This document shows positions 8,459-16,259 of a stretch of 33,192 nucleotides of DNA, piece after piece. The stretch's first letter is position 1. Each line of letters begins with the position of its first letter. Below the pieces are notes generated by a model that ran no database searches, was not told where the DNA came from, and saw nothing but the letters and a program-made list of their open reading frames with translations. The DNA comes from Auraticoccus cholistanensis (lineage in GTDB: Bacteria; Actinomycetota; Actinomycetes; Propionibacteriales; Propionibacteriaceae): NCBI RefSeq assembly GCF_009742705.1, contig NZ_WPCU01000010.1:387174-420365 (forward strand), given 5' to 3'. The translations under genes and the position numbers were made by a program.

Positions 8459-8464
8459 TAGGGT
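8459..8464 (+). promoter_or_regulatory. -10 element of glnA
   Basis: TAGGGT lies just downstream of the GlnR box. Transcription should start near 8471, giving a leader of about 44 nt that contains GAAGGGG, 7-12 nt before ATG 8515. Unlike many neighbours, glnA therefore has a leadered mRNA. Confidence 0.6.
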
Positions 8465-8514
8465 GAGCCCGAAGTCATCCACACCACGACTCGTACGTGA
8501 GCGAAGGGGAAGCT

Positions 8515-9936
8515 ATGTTCTCAGGAGCCGACGACCTGTTGGCCTACATCAAGGAGGAGGGTGTCGAGGTCGTCGACATCCGCTTCTGCGACCTGCCCGG
8601 CATCATGCAGCACTTCACGGTCCCGGCCTCCTCCTTCGGGCCCGAGGTGTTCGAGGAGGGACTGGCCTTCGACGGCTCCTCGATCCGTGGCTTCCAGAAG
8701 ATCCACGAGTCCGACATGGCGCTCCTGCCCGACCCGGCCACCGCCTACCTGGACCCGTTCCGCAAGGCCAAGACGCTGTGCGTGAACTTCTTCGTGCACG
8801 ACCCGCTGACCAAGGAGCCCTACAGCCGCGACCCGCGCAACATCGCGCGCAAGGCCGAGGCGTACCTGGCCAGCACCGGCATCGGTGACACCGCCTTCTT
8901 CGCCCCCGAGGCCGAGTTCTACGTCTTCGACGACGTGCGCTTCGAGACGAAGCAGAACACCGGCTACTACGCCATCGACTCCGTGGCGGGTGCCTGGAAC
9001 ACCGGCCGCGTCGAGGACGGCGGCAACCGCGGCTACAAGGTCCGCTACAAGGGCGGCTACTTCCCCGTCCCGCCGGTCGACCACTTCGCCGACCTGCGTG
9101 ACGACATGGTCCGCAACCTCGAGAACTCCGGCCTGAGCGTCGAGCGCGCCCACCACGAGGTCGGCACCGCCGGTCAGGCCGAGATCAACTACCGCTTCAA
9201 CACGCTGCTGCAGGCCGGCGACGACGTGCAGAAGTTCAAGTACGTCATCAAGAACACCGCCTGGGAGGCCGGCAAGACGGCCACCTTCATGCCGAAGCCG
9301 ATCTTCGGCGACAACGGCTCCGGCATGCACGTGCACTCCTCCATCTGGAACGAGGGCCAGCCGCTGTTCTACGACGAGGCCGGCTACGGCGGTCTGTCCG
9401 ACACCGCCCGCTGGTACATCGGCGGCATCCTCAAGCACGCCCCCTCGCTGCTCGCCTTCACCAACCCGAGCGTGAACTCCTACCACCGCCTGGTGCCCGG
9501 GTTCGAGGCGCCGGTGAACCTGGTCTACAGCTCGCGCAACCGCTCGGCCTGCATCCGGATCCCGATCACCGGCACCAACCCGAAGGCCAAGCGGGTCGAG
9601 TTCCGCTGCCCCGACCCGTCGTCGAACCCCTACCTGGCGTTCTCGGCGATCCTGCTCGCCGGTCTGGACGGCATCCAGAACAAGATCGAGCCGCCGGCCC
9701 CGGTCGACAAGGACCTCTACGAGCTGCCCCCGGAGGAGCACGCCAACGTGCCGACCGTCCCGGCCGACCTGAGCGCGGTGCTGGACAGCCTGGAGGCCGA
9801 CCACGAGTTCCTGCTGGCCGGCGGTGTGTTCACCGACGACCTGATCTCGACCTGGATCGAGATGAAGCGGGCCGAGATCGACGCCGTCCGGCTGCGTCCG
9901 ACCCCGCACGAGTTCGAGCTGTACTTCGACTGCTGA
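8515..9936 (+). CDS. glnA: Glutamine synthetase type I (GSI-beta)
   Basis: Makes glutamine from glutamate, ammonia and ATP; the main ammonium-assimilating enzyme, acting as a cytoplasmic dodecamer. The 474-residue length and motifs fit GSI-beta: GIGFDGSSI-type loop [11 protein letters not shown] near residue 55, [10 protein letters not shown] (metal-binding Glu), [12 protein letters not shown] (ATP/metal site), NRSACIRIP and the C-terminal helix. Tyr402 in [10 protein letters not shown] aligns with the tyrosine adenylylated in regulated GSI enzymes, and the modifying enzyme gene glnE is nearby. ATG 8515 is chosen because family proteins start at this point ([12 protein letters not shown]) and a Shine-Dalgarno sequence precedes it; the in-frame GTG at 8497 does not fit. 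A GlnR box and -10 lie upstream and a hairpin terminator downstream. Confidence 0.98.
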   Translation: MFSGADDLLAYIKEEGVEVVDIRFCDLPGIMQHFTVPASSFGPEVFEEGLAFDGSSIRGFQKIHESDMALLPDPATAYLDPFRKAKTLCVNFFVHDPLTKEPYSRDPRNIARKAEAYLASTGIGDTAFFAPEAEFYVFDDVRFETKQNTGYYAIDSVAGAWNTGRVEDGGNRGYKVRYKGGYFPVPPVDHFADLRDDMVRNLENSGLSVERAHHEVGTAGQAEINYRFNTLLQAGDDVQKFKYVIKNTAWEAGKTATFMPKPIFGDNGSGMHVHSSIWNEGQPLFYDEAGYGGLSDTARWYIGGILKHAPSLLAFTNPSVNSYHRLVPGFEAPVNLVYSSRNRSACIRIPITGTNPKAKRVEFRCPDPSSNPYLAFSAILLAGLDGIQNKIEPPAPVDKDLYELPPEEHANVPTVPADLSAVLDSLEADHEFLLAGGVFTDDLISTWIEMKRAEIDAVRLRPTPHEFELYFDC

Positions 9937-9954
9937 GCCGAGCGCAAGCAGCCT

Positions 9955-9991
9955 CACGGGCCGCCGTCACCCCCGGTGACGGCGGCCCGTG
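9955..9991 (+). terminator. Hairpin terminator after glnA
   Basis: A perfect 17-bp inverted repeat (9955-9971 with 9975-9991) with the 3-nt loop CCC, starting 18 nt after the glnA stop. No T-tract follows. Confidence 0.82.
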
Positions 9992-10067
9992 CGCGTCCGG
10001 GGTGGAGGCGCGGCTGCAGCCGGGCTCCGACCGCCCGACCCGGGGGGACGGTCGCTGGCGCGCGGGT

Positions 10068-10147
10068 TACCATGGAGCCACAACTGCTCGGGGGAGCCTG
10101 ACCCGCGCACCGCTGGTGCGCACCGACACGACTCGAGGAGCACCCCC
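10068..10147 (+). promoter_or_regulatory. Promoter and structured leader of the CAP-protein gene
   Basis: TACCAT (10068-10073) is a good -10, which puts the transcript start near 10080. The leader holds a perfect 7-bp hairpin (10105-10111 with 10115-10121). The Shine-Dalgarno GAGGAG (10135-10140) lies in GAGCA, which could pair with TGCTC at 10085-10089. The run GGGGG (10090-10094) could instead pair with CCCCC (10143-10147) beside the start. I do not recognise a known riboswitch class in it. Confidence 0.45.
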
Positions 10148-10612
10148 ATGAGCACTCGTCGCATCGCCCGCGCGCTGGCCGCCGTCGCGCTCGCCATGAC
10201 CGTCGGCCTGGTCGCCCCCACCACCGGCGCCGAGGCCGTCACCGCCCAGGAGTACGCGGTGGACGTCCGCAACCAGACCAACAAGGAGCGCACCTCCCGC
10301 GGTCTGTCGTCGCTGAGCTACTACTCCTGCCTGAAGACCTACTCCGAGCGCCAGGCCAAGGCGATGGCCAAGGCGAAGAGGATCTACCACCAGCAGCTCG
10401 GCCCGATCCTGACCGCCTGCAAGCTCTCGCGCGTCGGTGAGAACGTGGCCATGGGCTACCCCTCCGGCTACCGGACGGTCAAGGGCTGGATGGGCTCCCC
10501 CGGCCACCGCGCCAACATCCTGAACTCCCAGTTCAAGGTGATGGCGGTCTCCGCCGCCAAGGGCTCCGACGGACGCTGGTACGTCGCGCAGGTGCTCGGC
10601 ACCCGCCGCTGA
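10148..10612 (+). CDS. Secreted CAP-domain (SCP/PR-1-like) protein
   Basis: Predicted secreted protein of 154 residues. Residues 1-30 form a Sec signal peptide (RRIAR, hydrophobic core ALAAVALAMTVGLVA, cleavage likely after AEA). The mature part is a single small CAP domain: YAVDVRNQTNKERTSRGLSSL is the usual first helix (VxxTNxxR), followed by GENVAMG, VKGWMGSPGHRANILN and a closing strand RWYVAQVLGTR. Bacterial CAP proteins are extracellular, and their activities are mostly unproven. ATG 10148 has GAGGAG 7 nt upstream. It is convergent with glnE, with only 3 nt between the stops. It interrupts the glnA-glnE gene pair known from mycobacteria. Confidence 0.9.
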   Translation: MSTRRIARALAAVALAMTVGLVAPTTGAEAVTAQEYAVDVRNQTNKERTSRGLSSLSYYSCLKTYSERQAKAMAKAKRIYHQQLGPILTACKLSRVGENVAMGYPSGYRTVKGWMGSPGHRANILNSQFKVMAVSAAKGSDGRWYVAQVLGTRR

Positions 10613-10615
10613 GCC

Positions 10616-13540
10616 TCAGGCCCCGCCCCAGAACACGCGGTCGACCACGCTGCGGGCGCGCCGGGTGACGCGCCCGTAGTGCTCCAGCAGGTGCGAGCCG
10701 CCGTGGTGGCCGAGCAGCTCGGCCACCGCGGCCAGGTCGACCGGGTCGGTGGGGAAGGAGTCCGAGGCCTTGCCGCGGACCAGCATCACCGTGTTGCGGA
10801 CCCGGCTGGCCAGCAGCCACGCCTCCTCCAGCGCCTCGGCGTCCTCCTCGGCCAGCAGCCCCTCGGCCCGCGCCGCCCGGAGCGCGGTCAGCGTCTGGGT
10901 GGTGCGCAACCCCGGCACCTGGTGGGCGTGGTCGAGCTGGAGCAGCTGCACGGTCCACTCGATGTCGCTCAGCCCGCCCGGGCCCAGCTTGGTGTGCCTG
11001 GCCGGGTCGGCCCCGCGCGGCAGCCGCTCGGACTCCATCCGCGCCTTCAGCCGCCGGATCTCGCGGCGCTGCTGCTCGCTCAGCCCACCCTCGGGCCACC
11101 GCAGCGGCTCCACCGTGTCCAGCAGGGCCCGGGCCAGCGCGACGTCGCCGGCGCCCACGGTCGCCCGCACCAGCGCCTGGGCCTCCCAGGTGGAGGACCA
11201 GCGCTGGTAGTAGGTGCGGTAGGAGGCGAGGCTGCGCACCATCGGGCCGTCCTTGCCCTCCGGCCGCAGCCCGGCGTCGATGGGCAGCGCCGGGTCCGGG
11301 CCCGGGCGGGCCATCAGCGCCCGCAGCCGGGTGATGGCCGAGCTGGCCGCCGACCGCTGCTGCTCCTCGAGGTCGTCGCCCACCACGAACATGGCGTCGG
11401 CGTCGGAGGCGTAGGACATCTCCTGCCCGCCCCAGCGCCCCATCGAGATCAGCGCCAGGGGGACGTCCGAGGTGCCGGTGTCGCGCCGCACCACGTCCAG
11501 GGCGGCCTCGATGGTCGCGGTGCTGATGTCGGTCAGCGCCTGCCCCACCTGCTCGACGTCCAGCAGCCCGAGGACGTCGGCGGCGGCCACCCGGAACAGC
11601 TCGCGGCGGCGCACCGAGCGGATCGCCGCCACCGCCTTCTCGGGGTCGCCGTGGCGCCGGCCCGAGGCCCGGGTCGCCTCGCACAGCTGGCCGTGGGTGC
11701 GCGGCACCAGGTCCTCGGTCTTGGCCAGCAGCTGCACCGACTCCGGTGAGCGGCGCAGCAGGTCGACCGCGTAGCGCGAGGTGGCCAGGATGCGGGCCAG
11801 CCGCTGCGCCATCGCCCCCTCGTCGCGCAGCGCCCGCAGGTACCACGAGGTCGAGCCCAGCGCCGTGGACACCTGGTTGAAGGCCAGCAGCCCGTGGTCG
11901 GGGTTGGGCGCCTCGGCGAACCAGCCGAGCATGGCCGGCAGCAGCTGGCGCTGGATCCCGGCCGCCCGGGTCATCCCCTGGGTCAGCACCTCGATGTTGT
12001 GCAGGGCCTGGTCCGGGTCCAGGAAGCCGAGGGCGCGCAGCCAGTCCCGGGCGGCGGCGGTGGTGAGCCGCAGCCGGTCGGAGGGGATCCGCGCCACCGC
12101 CTCCAGCAGCGGGGAGTAGAACAGCCGCCGGTGCAGGGTCCGCACCTGCCGGGAGGTGGTGAGCCAGGCCTCCTCCACGGCCTCCCGGCTGCGCAGCCCC
12201 ACCGAGCGGGCCAGCCGCCGCAGCTGCTCCGGCTCCGTGGGCAGCAGGTGGGTGCGGCGCAGCCGGAACAGCTGCACCCGGTGCTCGAGCAGGCGCTCGA
12301 ACCGGTAGGCCTCGGCCAGCTCCGCACCGTCCGAGCGGCCCACGTAGCCGCCCTCGACCAGCGCCTGCAGCGCGTCCAGGGTGGCCGGTGCGCGCAGGCT
12401 CTCGTCGGTGCGGCCGTGCACCAGCTGCAGCAGCTGGACCGAGAACTCGACGTCGCGGAGCCCGCCCTCCCCCAGCTTCAGCTCCCGGCCGGCCTCCCGG
12501 GCGGGGATCAGGTCGATCACCCGCCGGCGCATGGCCTGGGTGTCGGCCACGAAACCGGGGGTGTCCCCCACGCTCCACACCCCGGGGGCGACCAGCTCGA
12601 CGAGCTCCCGGCCCAGCTCGAGGTCGCCGGCGGCCGGGCGGGCCTTGAGCAGGGCCTGGAACTCCCACGGCTTGGCCCACCGCTCGTAGTAGCCGCGCAT
12701 GCTGGCCAGCGTCCGCACCAGCGGACCGGCCTTGCCCTCCGGACGCAGCGCGGCGTCCACCTCCCAGATGGTGCCGGCCGCGGTGTGCGCCGAGCAGGCG
12801 CGGGTCATGGCCGCGGCCAGCCGGGTGCCCACGGCCAGCGCCCGGTCCGTGCCCGTCACCGGTTCGCCGTGCTCGTCCAGAGCCGGCTCGCAGACGAAGA
12901 CGACGTCGACGTCGCTGACGTAGTTCAGCTCCCGCGCCCCGCACTTGCCCATCGCCACCACCGCCAGCCGGACGTCGTCGGCGCCGGGGACCGTCCGACG
13001 GGCCAGCTGCAGGGCCGCGGCCAGGGTGGCGTCGGCCAGGTCGGTCAGCGTCCGCGCCACCTGCGGCAGCAGCGCCCCGGGGTCCTCGGCGGTGACGTCC
13101 ACGGTCGCCACCTGCAGCAGCAGCCGGCGGTAGGCCACCCGCAGCGCGTCGGTCGCGGCCGCCTCCGTCCCGGTGGCCACCGCCGAGGCCAGGGCCTGCA
13201 GCATCTCCTCGCGGGCGGGCAGCCGGGCCGGCTGCGCCAGCTCCTCCACCAGCTCGGGGTGGCGGTCCAGGTGCTGCGCCAGCGCCTCGCTGCAGGCCAG
13301 CACCGCCAGCAGCTGGCGGCGCAGCACCGGCTCGTCGAGCAGCCGCTGCAGCAGCCCGGGCACGTGCTGGCGCAGGTGGCGCACCCCGGCCAGGGCCAGG
13401 TCCGGGTCGGCGGTGGCGGCCACGGCGTCCAGCACCGGGGCCGCCTCCTCGGGCCAGTCCGCCAGCGCCGCCCGGGCCCCCTCGAGGTCGGTCAGCCCCC
13501 GTCGCAGCAGGGCCGTCACGCCGGTATCCAGCCACGTCAT
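10616..13540 (-). CDS. glnE: Glutamine synthetase adenylyltransferase / adenylyl-removing enzyme
   Basis: Bifunctional enzyme that adenylylates and deadenylylates GlnA to match activity to nitrogen supply. The 974-residue protein carries two nucleotidyltransferase domains, each followed by a helical regulatory domain. The N-terminal (adenylyl-removing) motif is MGKCGARELNYVSDVDVVF around 198-215. The C-terminal (adenylylating) motif is MGRWGGQEMSYASDADAMF around 700-718; both keep the two catalytic aspartates. ATG 13540 is set by a TACGAT hexamer 7 nt upstream, with no Shine-Dalgarno sequence. It is divergent from the gene at 13581 across 40 bp. It lies about 0.7 kb from glnA and 1.4 kb from glnA2, and its target tyrosine is visible only in GlnA. 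Confidence 0.97.
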   Translation of the reverse strand: MTWLDTGVTALLRRGLTDLEGARAALADWPEEAAPVLDAVAATADPDLALAGVRHLRQHVPGLLQRLLDEPVLRRQLLAVLACSEALAQHLDRHPELVEELAQPARLPAREEMLQALASAVATGTEAAATDALRVAYRRLLLQVATVDVTAEDPGALLPQVARTLTDLADATLAAALQLARRTVPGADDVRLAVVAMGKCGARELNYVSDVDVVFVCEPALDEHGEPVTGTDRALAVGTRLAAAMTRACSAHTAAGTIWEVDAALRPEGKAGPLVRTLASMRGYYERWAKPWEFQALLKARPAAGDLELGRELVELVAPGVWSVGDTPGFVADTQAMRRRVIDLIPAREAGRELKLGEGGLRDVEFSVQLLQLVHGRTDESLRAPATLDALQALVEGGYVGRSDGAELAEAYRFERLLEHRVQLFRLRRTHLLPTEPEQLRRLARSVGLRSREAVEEAWLTTSRQVRTLHRRLFYSPLLEAVARIPSDRLRLTTAAARDWLRALGFLDPDQALHNIEVLTQGMTRAAGIQRQLLPAMLGWFAEAPNPDHGLLAFNQVSTALGSTSWYLRALRDEGAMAQRLARILATSRYAVDLLRRSPESVQLLAKTEDLVPRTHGQLCEATRASGRRHGDPEKAVAAIRSVRRRELFRVAAADVLGLLDVEQVGQALTDISTATIEAALDVVRRDTGTSDVPLALISMGRWGGQEMSYASDADAMFVVGDDLEEQQRSAASSAITRLRALMARPGPDPALPIDAGLRPEGKDGPMVRSLASYRTYYQRWSSTWEAQALVRATVGAGDVALARALLDTVEPLRWPEGGLSEQQRREIRRLKARMESERLPRGADPARHTKLGPGGLSDIEWTVQLLQLDHAHQVPGLRTTQTLTALRAARAEGLLAEEDAEALEEAWLLASRVRNTVMLVRGKASDSFPTDPVDLAAVAELLGHHGGSHLLEHYGRVTRRARSVVDRVFWGGA

Positions 13541-13580
13541 GGGTCCGATCGTAGGGGCGGGCGTCCTCTAGGGTCGGAGC
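13541..13580. promoter_or_regulatory. 40-bp divergent promoter region of glnE and the mycothiol-enzyme-like gene
   Basis: Minus strand: TACGAT (13553-13548) is 7 nt before the glnE ATG. Plus strand: TAGGGT (13569-13574) is 6 nt before GTG 13581. With 17-bp spacers, each -35 region would overlap the -10 of the opposite promoter, so polymerase could probably occupy only one at a time. Neither gene has a Shine-Dalgarno sequence. Confidence 0.62.
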
Positions 13581-14366
13581 GTGCCACCCAGCCGCCGACC
13601 CCAGCGCGTCCCGACCGACCTCAACCTGCTCGCCGACCTGCTGCAGGACTGGGCGGACTGGCTGCCCGGCGCCGACCACCGCGCGGAGGTGCTGCCCGGC
13701 TGGGACGTCGCCACCCTCGCCGCGCACCTGGTGGTGGTCGGCGAGGGGGTGGTGGACGGCCTGGGCCGCCCCGGACGCCCGCCCGCGCTGCCCGCCCTGA
13801 CCTACGTCTCCGGCTACGCCGCCGCGGCCGCCGAGATCGACGAGCTGGCCCGGCGCCGGGCGGCCGAGATCGGCACGGAGCTGGCCGGTGCCCTGACGGC
13901 CGCCGCCGAGCGGGTCCGACAGGCCGCCGACGGGCCCCACCCGGCCGTGGTGGCCGGACCCCGCGGCCCGCTCGCCGTCGCCGACTGGGTGGCCACCCGG
14001 CTGCTCGACGCCGTCGTCCACACCGACGACCTGCACCGGGCGGTGCCGTCGGCCGAGCCGCCGCCGGTCCCCCGCCCGGCCCTGGCGCAGGCGGTGCGCT
14101 CGCTGCTGGGCTGGCTGGCCGCCGAGCACCCCGGCCAGACCCTGGAGGTGCGGGTCCCGCCGCACGGGGCGGTGCAGTGCGGGGTGGAGGGCAGCACCCT
14201 GGCCCACACCCGCGGCACCCCGCCGAACGTGGTCGAGACCGACCCGGTGACCTTCCTGCGGCTGTGCACCGGACGGCTCGGCTGGCAGGACGCCCGCGCC
14301 GCCGGGCGGGTCAGCGCCAGCGGCCACCGCGCCGACCTGTCGGGCTGGCTGCCGCTGCTCAGCTGA
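13581..14366 (+). CDS. Maleylpyruvate isomerase-family mycothiol-dependent protein
   Basis: 261-residue cytoplasmic protein of the DinB-like fold found in mycothiol-dependent maleylpyruvate isomerase. The N-terminal helical domain has VATLAAHLVVVGEGVV, with the first metal-ligand histidine, and LLDAVVHTDDLHRAV, where the family usually has ExxxH; here Asp stands in place of Glu. The C-terminal half is a sterol-carrier-like domain ending in VSASGHRADLSGWLPLL. In actinobacteria these proteins use mycothiol as thiol cofactor; the substrate here is unknown. The GTG start is leaderless. Its stop overlaps the convergent gene by 8 nt (TCAGCTGA, both stop codons in one palindrome). Confidence 0.82.
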   Translation: MPPSRRPQRVPTDLNLLADLLQDWADWLPGADHRAEVLPGWDVATLAAHLVVVGEGVVDGLGRPGRPPALPALTYVSGYAAAAAEIDELARRRAAEIGTELAGALTAAAERVRQAADGPHPAVVAGPRGPLAVADWVATRLLDAVVHTDDLHRAVPSAEPPPVPRPALAQAVRSLLGWLAAEHPGQTLEVRVPPHGAVQCGVEGSTLAHTRGTPPNVVETDPVTFLRLCTGRLGWQDARAAGRVSASGHRADLSGWLPLLS

Positions 14367-14883
14367 GGTCGCCGCCGGCGTCGCGGCCGGGCAGCAGCCG
14401 TCCCCACCAGCCGGAGCGGTGCCGGCGGAACGGCCGGGCCTGGGTGGAGGCCGTCCACCAGCGGTCGAACTCGCGGGCACCCACCGGGGAGGGGCCCAGG
14501 CCGAGGTCGGCGTCGGCGCGCAGCGGGTGCGGCCAGTTCGGCGCCGGGGTGCGGTGGCCGTTCGGCTCGAACTCCAGGGTCCGGGTCACCACCCCGTCGG
14601 AGCGCTCGGCCAGCACGGGGTCGCCGTCGGCGGTCTCGCCCTGCACCACCGACAGCCGGCCCGGGTGCCAGCCCTCGTCCACCCGGGCGGCGAACAGCAG
14701 CGTGTGCGCGGCGACCACCAGCCGCAGCCGGGCGCCGTCGGCCTGGTGGCAGCGGTAGTCGTCGGAGAAGTCGTCGAGCGCCCCGAGCGTGAGCTCGAGC
14801 ACCGTCCGGTTCGGCACCGACCAGACCAGCCCGTCGGCCTGCCCGCGGGTGAAGCTCAGCGGCCAGAGCAGCGGGTCGGCCAC
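14359..14883 (-). CDS. Unknown conserved-looking protein downstream of glnA2
   Basis: I do not recognise this protein of 174 residues. It has no signal peptide or membrane helix. It looks like a mixed alpha/beta domain (residues 1-125) rich in Trp and Arg, with segments SVPNRTVLELTLGAL, ARLRLVVAAHTLLFAARVDEGW and VVTRTLEFEPNGHRTPAPNWPHPL, then a basic C-terminal tail. GTG 14883 has GAGG 5-6 nt upstream and starts 7 nt after the glnA2 stop on the same strand, so the two are almost certainly co-transcribed and perhaps translationally coupled. That ties it to glutamine or polyamine metabolism by location only. Confidence 0.75.
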   Translation of the reverse strand: MADPLLWPLSFTRGQADGLVWSVPNRTVLELTLGALDDFSDDYRCHQADGARLRLVVAAHTLLFAARVDEGWHPGRLSVVQGETADGDPVLAERSDGVVTRTLEFEPNGHRTPAPNWPHPLRADADLGLGPSPVGAREFDRWWTASTQARPFRRHRSGWWGRLLPGRDAGGDLS

Positions 14884-14890
14884 CGGGACC

Positions 14891-16228
14891 TCAGAGCACG
14901 GGCAGCATGGTGGAGAGCTCCCACGGGGTCACCTGCGCCCGGTAGGCCTCGAACTCCTGGCGCTTGTTGCGCAGGAAGTAGTCGAAGACGTGCTCGCCCA
15001 GCGTCTCGGCCACCAGCTCCGAGCCCTCCATGGCCCGGATGGCCTCGTCGAGGTTGCGCGGCAGCGGGGCGATCCCCAGCGCGCGGCGCTCGCGCTCGGT
15101 CAGCGACCAGACGTCGTCGGCGGACTCCTCGGGCAGCTCCATCCCCTTGGCGATGCCGTCCAGGCCGGCGCTCAGGATGACGGCGTAGGCCAGGTAGGGG
15201 TTGGCGGCGGAGTCGATCGAGCGGATCTCCACCCGCGCCGAGGAGCTCTTGCTCGGCTTGTACATCGGCACCCGGACGAGCGCGGAGCGGTTGTTGCGGC
15301 CCCAGCAGACGTAGCTGGGCGCCTCGCCGCCGCCGGCGAGGCGCTTGTAGGAGTTGACCCACTGGTTGGTCACCGCGGAGATCTCGGGGCCGTGGTGCAG
15401 CACGCCGGCGATGAACTGCCGGGCGGTGGCCGAGAGGTGGTACTCGTCGGAGGCGTCGTAGAAGGCGTTGGTGTCGCCCTCGAACAGCGACACGTGGGTG
15501 TGCATCCCCGAGCCGGCCTGGCCGGTCAGCGGCTTGGGCATGAAGGAGGCCCGCATCCCCTCCGACATGGCGACCTCCTTCACCACCACCCGGAAGGTCA
15601 TGATGTTGTCGGCCATGGTGAGCGCGTCGGCGTAGCGCAGGTCGATCTCCTGCTGGCCGGGGGCGTGCTCGTGGTGGGAGAACTCCACCGAGATGCCCAT
15701 CTGCTCCAGCATCGTGATGGCCTTGCGGCGGAAGTCGCTGCTGGCGCCGTGGGGGGTGTGGTCGAAGTAGCCCGAGGAGTCGATCGGGGTGGGCGGCTGG
15801 CCGGGCACGAGGGAGTCCTGGAAGAGGAAGAACTCGACCTCGGGGTGGGTGTAGAACGTGAAGCCCTGGTCGGCCGCGCGGTCGAGGGCCCGCTTGAGCA
15901 CGAAGCGGGGGTCGGCGTAGCTGGGCGAGCCGTCGGGCAGGCGGATGTCGCAGAACATCCGCCCGGTCCCCTGCACCTGGTCGCGCCAGGGCAGCAGCTG
16001 GAAGGTGGAGGGGTCGGGGTGGGCGACCATGTCGGACTCCTGGATCCGCGCGAACCCCTCGATGGCGGAGCCGTCGAAGCCGATCCCCTCCGAGAACGCC
16101 CCCTCGAGCTCGGCCGGCGCGATCGCCACCGACTTCAGGAACCCGAGCACGTCGGTGAACCACAAGCGGACGAAACGTACGTCGCGTTCCTCGATGGTGC
16201 GCAACACGAACTCCATCTGCTTGTCCAT
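14891..16228 (-). CDS. glnA2: Glutamine synthetase-like protein GlnA2 (GSI-alpha type)
   Basis: 445-residue second GSI-family enzyme. It keeps the catalytic motifs: IGFDGSAIEGF, YTHPEVEFFLF, GSGMHTHVSLFEG, NRSALVRVP and an Arg/Glu-rich C-terminal end. It lacks the adenylylation tyrosine: Trp374 in ADDVWSL aligns with Tyr402 of the GlnA in this window, so GlnE should not regulate it in the usual way. The N-terminus MDKQMEFVLRTIEERDVRFV is typical of actinobacterial GlnA2. In Streptomyces coelicolor the GlnA2-type enzyme has been linked to gamma-glutamylation of polyamines, so the substrate here may be a polyamine rather than ammonia; this is inference. It is followed 7 nt later by an unknown gene and is divergent from nadE across 31 bp. 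Confidence 0.92.
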   Translation of the reverse strand: MDKQMEFVLRTIEERDVRFVRLWFTDVLGFLKSVAIAPAELEGAFSEGIGFDGSAIEGFARIQESDMVAHPDPSTFQLLPWRDQVQGTGRMFCDIRLPDGSPSYADPRFVLKRALDRAADQGFTFYTHPEVEFFLFQDSLVPGQPPTPIDSSGYFDHTPHGASSDFRRKAITMLEQMGISVEFSHHEHAPGQQEIDLRYADALTMADNIMTFRVVVKEVAMSEGMRASFMPKPLTGQAGSGMHTHVSLFEGDTNAFYDASDEYHLSATARQFIAGVLHHGPEISAVTNQWVNSYKRLAGGGEAPSYVCWGRNNRSALVRVPMYKPSKSSSARVEIRSIDSAANPYLAYAVILSAGLDGIAKGMELPEESADDVWSLTERERRALGIAPLPRNLDEAIRAMEGSELVAETLGEHVFDYFLRNKRQEFEAYRAQVTPWELSTMLPVL

Positions 16229-16259
16229 GGCCGACAGTGTGCCTGACTAGTCTGAGCGC
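16229..16259. promoter_or_regulatory. 31-bp divergent promoter region of glnA2 and nadE
   Basis: Plus strand: TAGTCT (16248-16253) is 6 nt before the nadE GTG. Minus strand: the best -10 is CACACT (16241-16236), 7 nt before the glnA2 ATG; it keeps A2 and T6 of the consensus but not T1. Both -35 regions would lie inside the opposite gene or over the opposite -10. No ribosome-binding sites are visible. Confidence 0.5.

Noticed and set aside
10080-10147. c-di-AMP (ydaO-type) riboswitch before the CAP gene
   Set aside because: The leader is too short and lacks the conserved core of that class; only simple hairpins are visible.
10533-14480. A 1315-codon open frame on the minus strand across glnE and the next gene
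   Set aside because: It is the antisense or shifted frame of glnE and the 13581 gene, with repetitive Arg/Ala/Gly/Pro composition and no domains. Stop codons are rare in such GC-rich DNA.
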